Positions 7,711 to 16,979 of a stretch of DNA of 64,000 nt are shown piece by piece. The translations under genes and the position numbers were made by a program. Source of the stretch: Actinomycetales bacterium (GTDB lineage: Bacteria; Actinomycetota; Actinomycetes; Actinomycetales; Dermatophilaceae); assembly GCA_016710385.1 (NCBI GenBank), contig JADJVX010000018.1, forward strand, positions 620,001 to 684,000. Reading direction: 5' to 3'. Under the pieces are notes generated by a model. The model ran no database searches, was not told the DNA's origin, and saw only the letters and a list, made by a program, of their open reading frames with translations. Within the stretch, counting starts at the first letter, position 1; every line of letters begins with the position of its first letter.

Positions 7711-8496
7711 ATGCATATCCCCGCCGAGGCCTTGGTGTCGATCGAGGGGACCGGCGCTCTGGTCCGGTTGGCGATCGTGCTGGCCGCGCTGACCGGCCTG
7801 GCGGCGCTGGTGACGAGATTGGCTGGGCTCGGCTACTCCCGTGCCCAGGTCACCGCGGCCGCGCGAGCGGCCGTGCAATTGACGATCGTGGGCAGCCTCA
7901 TCTCGGCGGTCCTGGGCTCGTGGTGGCTCACCGCGGGTTTCGCCCTGCTCATGCTCGTGGTCGCATCGGTCACCGGCGGCCGACGAGTCAGCGGCGGCAC
8001 GCTGTGGTGGTGGGCGTTCCTGCCGGTGTGCACCGGAGCGCTGCCGGTCGCCTTCGTGCTCGTGGGCACCCGGATCGTGCCGCTCGTGCCCATCTCGGTG
8101 GTGCCCATCCTCGGGATCCTCACCGGAGGCGCGATGACCGCGATGACGCTCGCGGGTCGGCGGGTGCGTGAAGCCCTGACCCGCCGCCACGGCGAGGTGG
8201 AGGCGGCGCTCGCAGTCGGGCTGCTCGACCGGGATGCCCGGCTCCTCATTGCCCGGGACGACGCCGGCCTGGCTCTGGTGCCCGGGCTGGACCAGACCCG
8301 CACGGTCGGATTAGTCACTCTCCCAGGAGCTTTCGTCGGCACGTTGCTCGGTGGCGCGACGCCATTGCAGGCGGCAGCCGTGCAGTTGGTCGTGCTTATC
8401 GCCCTCGTGGCCGTCGCGGCGATCTCGACCGCCCTGACGCTGGAGCTGGTGGCGCGAGGAATGCTGCCCGGCGAGACGGTCGGTCCCGCGCACTGA
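7711..8496 (+). CDS. FetB/YbbM-type ABC transporter permease
   Basis: The 261-residue integral membrane protein has six to seven hydrophobic segments (for example VRLAIVLAALTGLAALV, LTAGFALLMLVVASVTGG, VPISVVPILGILTGG and LVVLIALVAVAAISTAL) and the UPF0014 family core GGAMTAMTLAGRRVREALTR and TVGLVTLPGAFVGTLLGGA. E. coli FetB, with the ATPase FetA, exports iron. No ATPase gene is adjacent, so the partner must be encoded elsewhere or the substrate is different. The ATG at 7711 has GGGAGA 9 bases upstream. It is transcribed divergently from the his operon across 83 bases. Confidence 0.85.
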   Translation: MHIPAEALVSIEGTGALVRLAIVLAALTGLAALVTRLAGLGYSRAQVTAAARAAVQLTIVGSLISAVLGSWWLTAGFALLMLVVASVTGGRRVSGGTLWWWAFLPVCTGALPVAFVLVGTRIVPLVPISVVPILGILTGGAMTAMTLAGRRVREALTRRHGEVEAALAVGLLDRDARLLIARDDAGLALVPGLDQTRTVGLVTLPGAFVGTLLGGATPLQAAAVQLVVLIALVAVAAISTALTLELVARGMLPGETVGPAH

Positions 8497-8500
8497 CCCG

Positions 8501-8523
8501 GCGCTCCTCGTGTCCAGGAGCGC
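8501..8523. terminator. Terminator between convergent fetB-type gene and oligopeptidase B
   Basis: GCGCTCCT (8501-8508) and AGGAGCGC (8516-8523) form a perfect 8-bp stem with a 7-base loop, 4 bases after the permease stop and between two convergent genes. Confidence 0.6.
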
Positions 8524-8537
8524 GAGGCAACCGCGAA

Positions 8538-10679
8538 TCAGCCTGTTGCACAACCCAGTTGGTCGAGCAGGAAGGACCACTCCCAGGCAATCTCGCGCCA
8601 CATGTCGTATCGACCCGAACGGCCTCCATGCCCGGCATCCATCTCGGTGCGAAAGACGATCGGACGGCATACCTCGTCGTCGGTCACCCGGTCGCGCAGC
8701 CGCGCCACCCACTTGGCCGGCTCGGTGACGAGCACCCGGGTGTCGTGCCAACTCGTGGTGACCAGCAGCGCGGGGTAGTCGCCCGCAGTGACGTTTTCGT
8801 ACGGCGAATAGGACCGGATGAGCTCGTATGCCGTGGGGTCGCCCACCGGGTCTCCCCACTCGTCCTGCTCGGTGACCGTGAGCGGGAGGTCGAGGTCGAG
8901 CATCGAGGTGAGCACGTCAACGAAGGGAACCTGCGCGTGCACGACCCGAAAGCGCGCCGGGTCGCGCTGTAGCGCGGCAGCCACGAGCAGGCCGCCGGCA
9001 GAACCTCCTTCAGCGGCAAGTCGACGTGCATCAACCCAGCCTGACTCACCGAGATGCCGGGCACAGGCGAGGAAGTCCGTGAAGGAATTGGGCTTGTCGG
9101 CCAGCCGTCCGGCTTCATACCAGTCCCATCCCAGCTCGGTGCCACCGCGCACATGGGCGATCGCGACCACGACCCCTCGGTCCAGCAATGACAGGCGGGC
9201 CACCGAGAAGGCCGGATCACTGGGTATGCCATATGCGCCATAGCCGCAGAGCAGGCCCGGCGCAGTGCCGTCCGGCTCCACGTCGGCCCGCCAGACCAGG
9301 CTGATCGGGATCCGTGCCCCGTCGGGCGCTGTGGCCCACAGCCGCCGCTCCCGCAGCCGAGACAGGTCATATCCCGGCACTCGTCGCGACTTCAGCAGCG
9401 TGAACGACTGGGTCACGACGTCGTAGTCGTAGACCGCCGGCGGCGAGGCGAGCGATTCCAGGACCACCTGCACCGTCATCGAGGTGGGGTCGGGTGTGAC
9501 CCCGGTCGCGACAACCACCGTCTCGCCCGCGACCGCAACATCGTGAGCCGGCCCGAAGCCGCCGACACCACCGACGCCGCCGCCTCCGCCGACGTCACGC
9601 ACGTCTGCCGCGATGGGGACGATCCGCAGCGCTGGCCGGCCTCCGCTGCGCAACGAGAGCGCGACGAATGTGTCAAAGGCCTCCACGCCCTGGACGAGTT
9701 CGTCCGGGGCAGACCAGCCCAGATCCACCCACTCGTGCGGGTCGAGGCCCCCGGGCAGCGGCGCCCAACTCACCTGGAAGTTGGCCCGGCCACCGTTGTG
9801 GGTGATGAGCAGCCCACCGGCATACGGCTCGACGTCGGCGAGCACCCCGTCGCGTCGCGGCACCACGGACACCGGTGACTCCGTCGGTGCGGCCGCGTCC
9901 ACGAGCCACACCCCGGTCGAGGTCTTCGACGACGCGGTGAGCAGGATCCATCGCTCGTCCTTGCTCGTCGACACACCGAGGAACATGCGTTCGTCGGATT
10001 CGGCCAGCACACGAACATCAGCGGACGCAGGGGTGCCCACCTCGTGCCGCCAGATCTCGTGCGAGCGCCAACTGCGGTCAAGGCGGGTGTAGAAGACCTG
10101 CCGCGAGTCGGCCGACCAGGCCAACCCCTCCCCGATGCCCTGGATGGCGGCGTCGACCTCGGCACCGGTCTGGAGCTCCCGGATCACCAGGTCGTAGCGC
10201 TCCTGCCCCGAGCGGTCCGCCGAGAAGGCCAGCAGCCTGCCGTCGGGAGACAACTCGAGATCACCCAGGGCGAAGAAGTCACTCCCCACCGCTTCGACGT
10301 TCTCGTCCAACAGCACCTGTTCACCCTCGGGAGGCTCACCAGCTACGAGCGTGGGCCGGTGCGGGCTCAGCGCGACCGGTAACCGGGCGTGCACGGCATA
10401 CCCGCGTCCTTCGACGGTGCGGCTGTAGTACCACCAGCCCCGATAGCGCACCGGCACGCTGAGGTCGGTCTCGACCGTGCGCGACCGGATCTCCTCGAAG
10501 ATCTCCGTCCGTAGCGCCTGGAGGTGGGCGGTGCGGTGGTCGGCGTAGGCGTTCTCCGCCTGCAGGTATGCCGTGAGTCGCGGGTCGTCGCGGTCGGCCA
10601 TCCACGCGAACTCGTCGACCCGCTCCTGGCCGTGGCGCACCGTGACCACGGGGAACTGCGGTGCGCGGGGCGGCTTCAC
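8538..10679 (-). CDS. Oligopeptidase B (S9A prolyl oligopeptidase family)
   Basis: A 713-residue cytoplasmic serine peptidase that would cleave short peptides after Arg or Lys. An N-terminal beta-propeller domain (about residues 60-430) gates the alpha/beta hydrolase domain. Visible are AHVRGGTELGWDWYEAGR, the nucleophile motif EGGSAGGLL (Ser near 560), the catalytic Asp region VTTSWHDTRV and the His in MDAGHGGRSGRYDMWRE near the end. The GTG at 10679 (VKPPRAPQFPVVTVRHG) is chosen because the longer frame to 10910 overlaps the upstream gene in a shadow frame. A glycine run (GGGGGVGGVGG) at about 9555-9590 interrupts the propeller and is unusual. Confidence 0.88.
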   Translation of the reverse strand: MKPPRAPQFPVVTVRHGQERVDEFAWMADRDDPRLTAYLQAENAYADHRTAHLQALRTEIFEEIRSRTVETDLSVPVRYRGWWYYSRTVEGRGYAVHARLPVALSPHRPTLVAGEPPEGEQVLLDENVEAVGSDFFALGDLELSPDGRLLAFSADRSGQERYDLVIRELQTGAEVDAAIQGIGEGLAWSADSRQVFYTRLDRSWRSHEIWRHEVGTPASADVRVLAESDERMFLGVSTSKDERWILLTASSKTSTGVWLVDAAAPTESPVSVVPRRDGVLADVEPYAGGLLITHNGGRANFQVSWAPLPGGLDPHEWVDLGWSAPDELVQGVEAFDTFVALSLRSGGRPALRIVPIAADVRDVGGGGGVGGVGGFGPAHDVAVAGETVVVATGVTPDPTSMTVQVVLESLASPPAVYDYDVVTQSFTLLKSRRVPGYDLSRLRERRLWATAPDGARIPISLVWRADVEPDGTAPGLLCGYGAYGIPSDPAFSVARLSLLDRGVVVAIAHVRGGTELGWDWYEAGRLADKPNSFTDFLACARHLGESGWVDARRLAAEGGSAGGLLVAAALQRDPARFRVVHAQVPFVDVLTSMLDLDLPLTVTEQDEWGDPVGDPTAYELIRSYSPYENVTAGDYPALLVTTSWHDTRVLVTEPAKWVARLRDRVTDDEVCRPIVFRTEMDAGHGGRSGRYDMWREIAWEWSFLLDQLGCATG

Positions 10680-10689
10680 GCGACCAAGC

Positions 10690-11676
10690 CTATGCGCGCT
10701 CGGCAACCGGCTCGGCGACCGGCTCGGCGGCGGGCTCGGCGGCGGGCCAACCCCCCGGCAGGCGGCGGCTGACGAACCGGCGCGGTGCCCCGTCGATGGG
10801 GTCGCGGAAAGCCAGGATGTGCGCCAGCAGCCCGAGGGGTGTGCTGAAGTCGTCATCGGCAACGTCGTGGACCACGGGGTAGAGCGGGTCGCCGACCATC
10901 GGCAGGCCAAGCCAGGACATCGTCACCCGCAACTGGTGGGTGCGCCCGGTGTGCGGGATCAGCCGATAGAGCCCGACCGGTATGCCGTCCGGTCCGGTGC
11001 ATCGCCGCAGCAGCTCGATCTCGGTCACGGCGTTCGGTTCTCGGTCGGGGTCGATCCGCGCCTGCCATTGGCCGTGCGGCTTGTCGATGTGCACCGCCAC
11101 CTGTTGCGGCAGCGTCACCGAGGGGTCGAGGCGGGCCACGGCGAGATATTCCTTGTGCACCTCCGCGCGGGCAAACAGCTGCTGATAGGCCCCGCGCCAG
11201 CGCTGCTCGGTGGTGAGCAGCAGCACTCCACCGGTCAGGCGATCCAGCCGGTGGGCGGGGGTGAGCCGCGGCAGCCCGAGTTGCTCGCGCAGCCGGGTGA
11301 CGACGGTCTCGCGCACGTGCATCCCGCGGGGCATGGTGGCCAGGAACGGCGGTTTGTCGACGACGACGATGCGCTCGTCGCGGTGGAGCACCTCGACCTC
11401 GAAGGGCACCGGCACCTCATCCGGCAGGTCGCGGTGCACCCACACGACCGATCGCGGGACGAAGGGCGCATCGGAAGCACACGGCATACCGTCGATGCCG
11501 ACGAACTCCCCGGCTGCGAGCATCGCGTCGATCCGCTCCGGGCCCAGCGCCGGGATCCGCGCGACGAGGTGATCGCGCAGGGTGAGCCAGGGGCCCTCTT
11601 GCGGCATGCGCAGCCGCATCGCGTCGACCCCATGGCGCTGCGGCAGTGGTGCGGCCGGGATGCCGCCGCGTGCCAT
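10690..11676 (-). CDS. RluA-family pseudouridine synthase
   Basis: The 328-residue enzyme isomerises uridine in rRNA or tRNA. The catalytic Asp is in AHRLDRLTGGVLLLT near residue 140 and the C-terminal block PHTGRTHQLRVTMSWLGLP is typical of RluA. The first 90 residues lack an obvious S4 signature but carry a DHLVARI/LAAGEF segment in the corresponding place. The C-terminus ends in a tandem repeat of Ala-Glu-Pro (PAAEPAAEPVAEPVAE) from a 12-bp DNA repeat at about 10697-10745. ATG 11676 is preceded by GGAGGAG. The target uridine is not predictable; it is a second paralogue beside the RluD-type gene at 15455. Confidence 0.88.
   Translation of the reverse strand: MARGGIPAAPLPQRHGVDAMRLRMPQEGPWLTLRDHLVARIPALGPERIDAMLAAGEFVGIDGMPCASDAPFVPRSVVWVHRDLPDEVPVPFEVEVLHRDERIVVVDKPPFLATMPRGMHVRETVVTRLREQLGLPRLTPAHRLDRLTGGVLLLTTEQRWRGAYQQLFARAEVHKEYLAVARLDPSVTLPQQVAVHIDKPHGQWQARIDPDREPNAVTEIELLRRCTGPDGIPVGLYRLIPHTGRTHQLRVTMSWLGLPMVGDPLYPVVHDVADDDFSTPLGLLAHILAFRDPIDGAPRRFVSRRLPGGWPAAEPAAEPVAEPVAERA
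10697..10745. repeat. 12-bp tandem repeat at the 3' end of the pseudouridine synthase gene
   Basis: About four imperfect copies of CGGCTCGGCGAC encode the repeating Ala-Glu-Pro-Val/Ala tail. Expected to vary in length between strains. Confidence 0.6.
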
Positions 11677-11715
11677 GTCGTGCTCCTCCCCCGGTCTCGC
11701 GTCCGGCCTGTGACG

Positions 11716-14700
11716 TCAGACGAGGCAGGCCGGACCGAGCAGCGCTTTGAGATCACCGAAGAGCGCCGGCGAGGGGGTGACCCGGAAAGAGTCATCCAGG
11801 CGCATGAGCACGGTCCGGTCGGGTTGAGTGAGGCGCACGTGCACCTCGGTGACCCCAGGATGCTGCCCGAGCACCCGGCGCAGCTCCTCAACCCGCCCGC
11901 CGGTGGCCTGACGCAGGGTCATCGCGACGACAACCGGGCCGCGCGGGCCTTCCTTGATGTCGGGCAGGGTGAGGTCCTGGGCGTAGATCGACAGCGAGTC
12001 GTCCCGCAGGTTGACCCGGCCCCGGACCGCGACGACGGCGTCGGGCGCGAGCAGCGACGCGACGTTGTTGTACATCTGCGGGAAGAACAGACACTCGACC
12101 GCGCCGTCGAGATCCTCGACAGTGGCGATCGCCCACAGGTCGCCCTTCTTGTTGCGTTTGAGCGCCAAAGATGTGACCAGACCGGCGACAGTCACCGTGT
12201 CGCCGTCGCGGCGCCGCTCCTCGCCCATGAGTGTGGCGATCGCCGTGTCGGCATGGGCAGCCAGGACGTGTTCGATGCCGAAGAGCGGGTGATCGGAGAC
12301 GTAAAGGCCGAGCATCTCGCGCTCGAAAGTGAGCAGGGTCTGCTTGTCCCACTCCAGCTCTGGGATGGTCGGCAGTGCCACGAGGGCCAGCGGGGCGGTG
12401 TCGTCGTCGCCGAAACCGAAATCGCTGAACAGCGAGTCCTGCCCGATGGCCTCCTGCTTCTTCTCCTCGGCGAGAGCATCGACGTAGGCCTCGTGCACCC
12501 GCACCAGACCGGCGCGGCTGTGACCGAGCGAATCGAACGCCCCCGACTTGACCAACGACTCGATGGTGCGCTTGTTGAGCACGGTCGCCGGGCACTTGCG
12601 TAGGAAGTCTTCGAAGGACGCGAAACGCCCCTTCTCGGCGCGGGCGGCGACGATGCACTCGACGACGTTGCGCCCGACATTGCGCACCGCCTCGAGCCCG
12701 AAGCGGATGTCGCTGCCGACGGCGGCGAAGTGCCCGATCGAGGAGTTGACGTCGGGGGGGAGCACCTTGATGCCCATGTGACGGCACTCGTTGAGATAGA
12801 GCGCCGACTTGTCCTTGTCGTCGCGCACGCTGGTGAGCAGGGCGGCCATGTATTCGGCCGGGTAGTTGGCTTTGAGATATGCCGTCCAGTACGACACCAG
12901 CCCGTATGCCGCGGTGTGCGACTTGTTGAAGGCGTAGTCCGAGAAGGGGACGAGGATCTCCCACAAGGCGCGGATCGCGTCGGCGGAGTAGCCGTTGGCG
13001 CTCATGCCGGCCTCGAATGGACCGAACTCGGCGTCGAGGATCTCCTTCTTCTTCTTGCCCATCGCCCGACGCAGCATGTCGGCCTTGCCCAGGGAGTAGC
13101 CCGCGACCCGGCCGGCGATGTGTTGGACCTGCTCCTGGTAGATGATCAGGCCGTAGGTCGGCTCGAGGATGTCGGCTAGCGGCTCGGACAGCTCGGGGTG
13201 GATCGGCTGGATCTCTTGCTTTCCGGTCTTGCGCAAGGCGTAGTTGGTGTGGCTGTTGGCTCCCATCGGGCCGGGCCGATAGAGCGCGAGGGCGGCCGAG
13301 ATGTCCTCGAAAGAGTCGGGCTGCATGAGCCGCAGCAGGGTGCGCATCCCGCCGCCGTCGAGCTGGAACACCCCGAGGGTGTCGGCCCGAGCCAGCAGCT
13401 CATAGGTCGCGGGGTCGTCGAGGGTCTTGGACAGCTCGTCGAGGTCGACGTCGATGCCGCGGTTGGCCTTCACGTTGGCGATGGCGTCGTCGAGGATCGT
13501 GAGGTTGCGCAGCCCGAGGAAGTCCATCTTGACCAGGCCGAGCTTCTCGCAGGACGGGTAGTCGAACTGGGTGATGATCTGGCCGTCCTGCAAGCGCCGC
13601 AGGATGGGGATGACATCGACGAGCGGCTCGCTGCTCATGATGACGCCGGCGGCGTGCACGCCCCACTGCCGCTTCAGCCCCTCCAGACCGCGGGCGGTCT
13701 CGACGACCTCGGCCAGGTGCGGCGCGCTCTCGACGAGCTCGCGGAACTCCTTGCCTTCGGCATACCGCTTGGACTCCGGGTTGAACAAGTCGGCCAGCGA
13801 GACCCCCTTGCCCATGACGTCCGGGGGCATCGCCTTGGTGAGCGCTTCCCCGACGTTGAAGGGATGGTCCATAACCCGGGCGGCGTCCTTGACCGCCTGC
13901 TTGGCCTTGATGGTGCCGTAGGTGATGATCTGGGCGACCCGGTCTTCGCCGTACTTCGCGGTGACGTAGTTGATGACCTCGCCCCGGCGCCGCTCGTCGA
14001 AGTCGACGTCGAAGTCGGGCATCGACGGGCGCTCCGGGTTGAGGAAGCGCTCGAAGAGCAACCCGTGCGGGATCGGGTCGAGGTCGGTGATGCCCATGGC
14101 GTAGGCGCACATCGACCCGGCGCCCGAACCTCGTCCCGGCCCAACCCGGATGCCCTGGTCCTTGGCCCAGTTGATGAAGTCGGCCACGACGAGGAAGTAG
14201 CCCGGGTAGCCCTTGGTGATGATGACGTCGGCCTCGAAGTCGGCGCGCTCCTGCACCTGCACCGGTATGCCGTTCGGATAGCGCCGCCGCAGGCCGCGCT
14301 GGACCTCCTTGACAAACCAAGTGGACTCGGATTCCCCTGCCGGACAGGGGAACCGGGGCATATAGCGGCCCTCCTCCTCATGAAAGGACACCTCGCAGCG
14401 CGCGGCGACGAGCAGGGTGTTGTCGCAGGCTTCGGGCAGCTCCCGCCAGGTGTGGCGCATCTGCTGGGCGCTCTGCAGGTAGTAGCCGGTGCCGTCGAAG
14501 GCGAAGCGACCGGGGTCGTTGAGCTTGGACCCCGACTGCACGCACAGCAGCGCCGCGTGCGCGGTGGCGTCCTCGGGGTGGGTGTAATGCGAATCGTTGG
14601 TCGCCAGCAGTGGCAGTCGCAACTCCTTGGCCAGCCGCAGCAAGTCCTTGATGGTCCGGCGCTCGATGTCGTTGCCGTGATCCATGACCTCGCAGAAGTA

Positions 14701-15321
14701 GTTGTCCGCGCCGAAGATGTCGCGGTACTCCGCGGCCGCCGCCTTGGCCAGGTCGTACTGCCCCAGCCGGAGTCGAGTCTGGATCTCGCCGGAGGGGCAT
14801 CCGGTCGTGGCGATGAGGCCGCCGCTGTAGCGCGCGAGCAACTCCCGGTCGATGCGCGGCCACTTGGCATAGACCTGATCAAGCGAGGCCTGGGAATCGA
14901 GCTTGAACAGGTTGCGCAGGCCGGTGTTGTCCTGCGCGAGCAAGGTCATGTGGGTGTAGGCCCCGCCGCCGGAGACGTCGTCCTCGTCACGGATGCCCTG
15001 AGAGCGCTTGTCGCCCCACGAGACGCGGGACTTGTCGGTGCGGTGGGTGCCCGGTGTGACGTAAGCCTCGACCCCGATGATCGGCTTGACGCCGGTGCCT
15101 TGAGCCTTGCGCCAGAACTCGTACGCCCCGAAGACATAGCCGTGATCGGTCGTGGCCAGCGCCGGCATCCCCAACTCGGCTGCCTTGGCAAACAGGTCCC
15201 CGATCCGAGCCGCCCCGTCGAGCATGGAGTATTCGGTGTGGACGTGCAGGTGCACGAAACCCTCGTCCGGCGACGGCGAACCGGCACCCGACGAGGCGAG
15301 GGAGCTGACTGGGGAAGGCAT
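11716..15321 (-). CDS. dnaE: DNA polymerase III alpha subunit (replicative, DnaE1 type)
   Basis: The 1201-residue protein is the catalytic subunit of the replicase. An N-terminal PHP domain (FVHLHVHTEYSMLDGAARIG, residues 22-41) is followed by the C-family palm with the metal-binding PDFDVDFDERRR near residue 435, the fingers and beta-binding regions, and a C-terminal OB fold (VTVAGLVTSLALKRNKKGD near 1045). Length and PHP motif fit actinobacterial DnaE1, where the PHP domain can supply proofreading. No Shine-Dalgarno precedes ATG 15321; TAGACT lies 8 bases upstream as in hisD, which suggests a leaderless transcript. Confidence 0.96.
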   Translation of the reverse strand: MPSPVSSLASSGAGSPSPDEGFVHLHVHTEYSMLDGAARIGDLFAKAAELGMPALATTDHGYVFGAYEFWRKAQGTGVKPIIGVEAYVTPGTHRTDKSRVSWGDKRSQGIRDEDDVSGGGAYTHMTLLAQDNTGLRNLFKLDSQASLDQVYAKWPRIDRELLARYSGGLIATTGCPSGEIQTRLRLGQYDLAKAAAAEYRDIFGADNYFCEVMDHGNDIERRTIKDLLRLAKELRLPLLATNDSHYTHPEDATAHAALLCVQSGSKLNDPGRFAFDGTGYYLQSAQQMRHTWRELPEACDNTLLVAARCEVSFHEEEGRYMPRFPCPAGESESTWFVKEVQRGLRRRYPNGIPVQVQERADFEADVIITKGYPGYFLVVADFINWAKDQGIRVGPGRGSGAGSMCAYAMGITDLDPIPHGLLFERFLNPERPSMPDFDVDFDERRRGEVINYVTAKYGEDRVAQIITYGTIKAKQAVKDAARVMDHPFNVGEALTKAMPPDVMGKGVSLADLFNPESKRYAEGKEFRELVESAPHLAEVVETARGLEGLKRQWGVHAAGVIMSSEPLVDVIPILRRLQDGQIITQFDYPSCEKLGLVKMDFLGLRNLTILDDAIANVKANRGIDVDLDELSKTLDDPATYELLARADTLGVFQLDGGGMRTLLRLMQPDSFEDISAALALYRPGPMGANSHTNYALRKTGKQEIQPIHPELSEPLADILEPTYGLIIYQEQVQHIAGRVAGYSLGKADMLRRAMGKKKKEILDAEFGPFEAGMSANGYSADAIRALWEILVPFSDYAFNKSHTAAYGLVSYWTAYLKANYPAEYMAALLTSVRDDKDKSALYLNECRHMGIKVLPPDVNSSIGHFAAVGSDIRFGLEAVRNVGRNVVECIVAARAEKGRFASFEDFLRKCPATVLNKRTIESLVKSGAFDSLGHSRAGLVRVHEAYVDALAEEKKQEAIGQDSLFSDFGFGDDDTAPLALVALPTIPELEWDKQTLLTFEREMLGLYVSDHPLFGIEHVLAAHADTAIATLMGEERRRDGDTVTVAGLVTSLALKRNKKGDLWAIATVEDLDGAVECLFFPQMYNNVASLLAPDAVVAVRGRVNLRDDSLSIYAQDLTLPDIKEGPRGPVVVAMTLRQATGGRVEELRRVLGQHPGVTEVHVRLTQPDRTVLMRLDDSFRVTPSPALFGDLKALLGPACLV

Positions 15322-15329
15322 CGCGAGTG

Positions 15330-15335
15330 AGTCTA
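15330..15335 (-). promoter_or_regulatory. Candidate -10 element for leaderless dnaE transcript
   Basis: TAGACT on the minus strand, exactly 8 bases before the dnaE ATG, the same hexamer and spacing as at hisD. No Shine-Dalgarno is visible. Confidence 0.5.
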
Positions 15336-15454
15336 GGCCCGCCCACCGACCCCCACCGGGCGTGTCGCGCCGGCCTGTCGCGCTGCAGAGCCACTCTCCC
15401 GCCGCCGGTATGCCGTGCGGTCACCGGAGCGCCCGGACGGGACCACCCACCGCC

Positions 15455-16390
15455 TCAGTGGTCGGCGGCCAGGACCTCCAGGGCGCCGTCGAGATCGGCG
15501 GGGTAGGGGCTGGAGAAAGTGACCCACTCCCCGGTGCCGGGATGCTCGAAACCGAGCCCGACGGCGTGCAGCCACTGTCGCTCCAGGCCGAGCCGCGCCG
15601 CGAGCCGAGGGTCGCCCCCGTAGAGCGGGTCGCCGCAGCAGGGGTGCCGGACGGCGGCCAGGTGCACTCGGATCTGGTGGGTGCGGCCGGTCTCCAGGCC
15701 GATCTCCAACAGCGACGCCGCACGGAACGCCTCGATGACTTCGTAATGCGTGATCGCCGGCTTGCCTCGTTCGGTCACCGTGAACTTGTAGTCGTGACCG
15801 GGATGCCGCCCGATCGGGGCGTCGATGGTGCCGACCATCGGGTCGGGCAACCCTTGGACCAGCGCGTGGTAGGTCTTGTGGACCTGCCGGGTCTTGAACG
15901 CCCGCTTGAGCCGGCTGTACGCATACTCGCTCTTGGCCACGACCATGAGCCCGGACGTGCCGACGTCCAGCCGGGAGACGATGCCCTGGCGCTCGCTGGC
16001 CCCGGAGGTGCTGATCCGGTAGCCCGCAGCCGCCAGCCCGCCCACGACGTCGGGGCCGGTCCAGCCCACGCTCGCGTGCGCCGCGACCCCGATCGGCTTG
16101 TCGACGACGACGATGTCGTCGTCGTCGTGGACGATCCCCATGCCGGGCACCGGCTGGGCGACGATCGCGACATGCGACCCCGGCGTGACAGCCGGGAGCG
16201 TGACATCCAGAACGTCGCCCCCGCGGACCCGGCCGGATTTCGAGACCGGTATGCCGTTGACCGTCACCTTGCCGGCCAAGGCCAGATCGGCCGCCTTGGT
16301 GCGGGAGAGGCCGAAAAGGCGGGCCAGCGCGGCATCGATCCGCTCCCCGTCCAGGCCATCGGGCACGAGCAGGGTGCGGGCGTCACCCAC
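15455..16390 (-). CDS. RluD-type 23S rRNA pseudouridine synthase
   Basis: The 311-residue enzyme has an N-terminal S4 RNA-binding domain (ERIDAALARLFGLSRTKAAD, residues 13-32, to VTVNGIPVSKSGRVRGGD), then the RluA catalytic domain. The catalytic Asp sits in QGIVSRLDVGTSGLMVVAKS, where the more common HRLD reads SRLD. The block LETGRTHQIRVHLAA is conserved. RluD-type enzymes modify helix 69 of 23S rRNA. The GTG at 16390 overlaps the end of lspA, the gene order seen widely in bacteria (lspA-rluD). A short run of Asp (HDDDDIVVVDKP) precedes the first core strand. Confidence 0.9.
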   Translation of the reverse strand: MGDARTLLVPDGLDGERIDAALARLFGLSRTKAADLALAGKVTVNGIPVSKSGRVRGGDVLDVTLPAVTPGSHVAIVAQPVPGMGIVHDDDDIVVVDKPIGVAAHASVGWTGPDVVGGLAAAGYRISTSGASERQGIVSRLDVGTSGLMVVAKSEYAYSRLKRAFKTRQVHKTYHALVQGLPDPMVGTIDAPIGRHPGHDYKFTVTERGKPAITHYEVIEAFRAASLLEIGLETGRTHQIRVHLAAVRHPCCGDPLYGGDPRLAARLGLERQWLHAVGLGFEHPGTGEWVTFSSPYPADLDGALEVLAADH

Positions 16391-16979
16391 GGGCGTCGCT
16401 CGCAGGGGTCGAGTCAGGGGCGCGGCGGCCGTCGACACCGATCCCACGCAGCGCGAGCAGCGCCATGAGGATGGCTGCCGACACGATGGCGATGTCGGCG
16501 ACATTGCCGATGAACCAGCCGTTGTAGTCGATGAAATCGACGACATGGCCCTGACCGACACCCGGGGGGCGCACGAGGCGGTCGGTGAGATTGCCGGTGG
16601 CTCCGCCGAGCAGCAGCCCGAAAGCCCAGGCCCAGGCGCGGCTACCCAAGCTCCGGGCGCTGCGCAGGATGACGATCAACACGACGACGGCCAGCAGGGT
16701 GAGCACCCAGGTGCTCCCGGTGCCGAGGGAAAAGGCCGCGCCAGGATTGTGGACCAGGACGAGCCGAAGTCGCTGGCCGACCAGGTCGACCGGATCGCCG
16801 TCGGCGAGCGCGCGAAGGGCCCAGGCCTTGCTGACCTGGTCGGCGGCATACCAGAGCAGCGCGAGCGAGCCGGTGAGTGCGATCAGCGGCCGACGGGCCC
16901 GCGCTGGGGCGTCGTCCGGCACGAGGCCAGGGGGTGTGGGGGTGGCGGCACTCAGAGCCGCTCGGTCTTCTCCTTGCAT
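16383..16979 (-). CDS. lspA: Lipoprotein signal peptidase II
   Basis: LspA cleaves the signal peptide of prolipoproteins after lipid modification; the NodB lipoprotein at 55308 would be a substrate. The 198-residue product has four membrane helices and both catalytic Asp motifs: GNLTDRL and NVADIAIV, as well as NPGAAFSL. A cytoplasmic extension of about 30 residues precedes helix 1, common in actinobacteria. The start is uncertain: ATG 16979 and 16988 both lie inside the end of the preceding gene with weak ribosome-binding sites. Confidence 0.92.
   Translation of the reverse strand: MQGEDRAALSAATPTPPGLVPDDAPARARRPLIALTGSLALLWYAADQVSKAWALRALADGDPVDLVGQRLRLVLVHNPGAAFSLGTGSTWVLTLLAVVVLIVILRSARSLGSRAWAWAFGLLLGGATGNLTDRLVRPPGVGQGHVVDFIDYNGWFIGNVADIAIVSAAILMALLALRGIGVDGRRAPDSTPASDARG

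Noticed and set aside
10573..12603. 676-codon plus-strand frame
   Set aside because: Antisense to the pseudouridine synthase and dnaE; composition is rich in His, Arg and Gly without motifs.
13198..15330. 710-codon plus-strand frame opposite dnaE
   Set aside because: It is the antisense shadow of dnaE, produced by GC-rich third positions; its translation has no family signature and it spans the PHP and palm codons of a clear gene.
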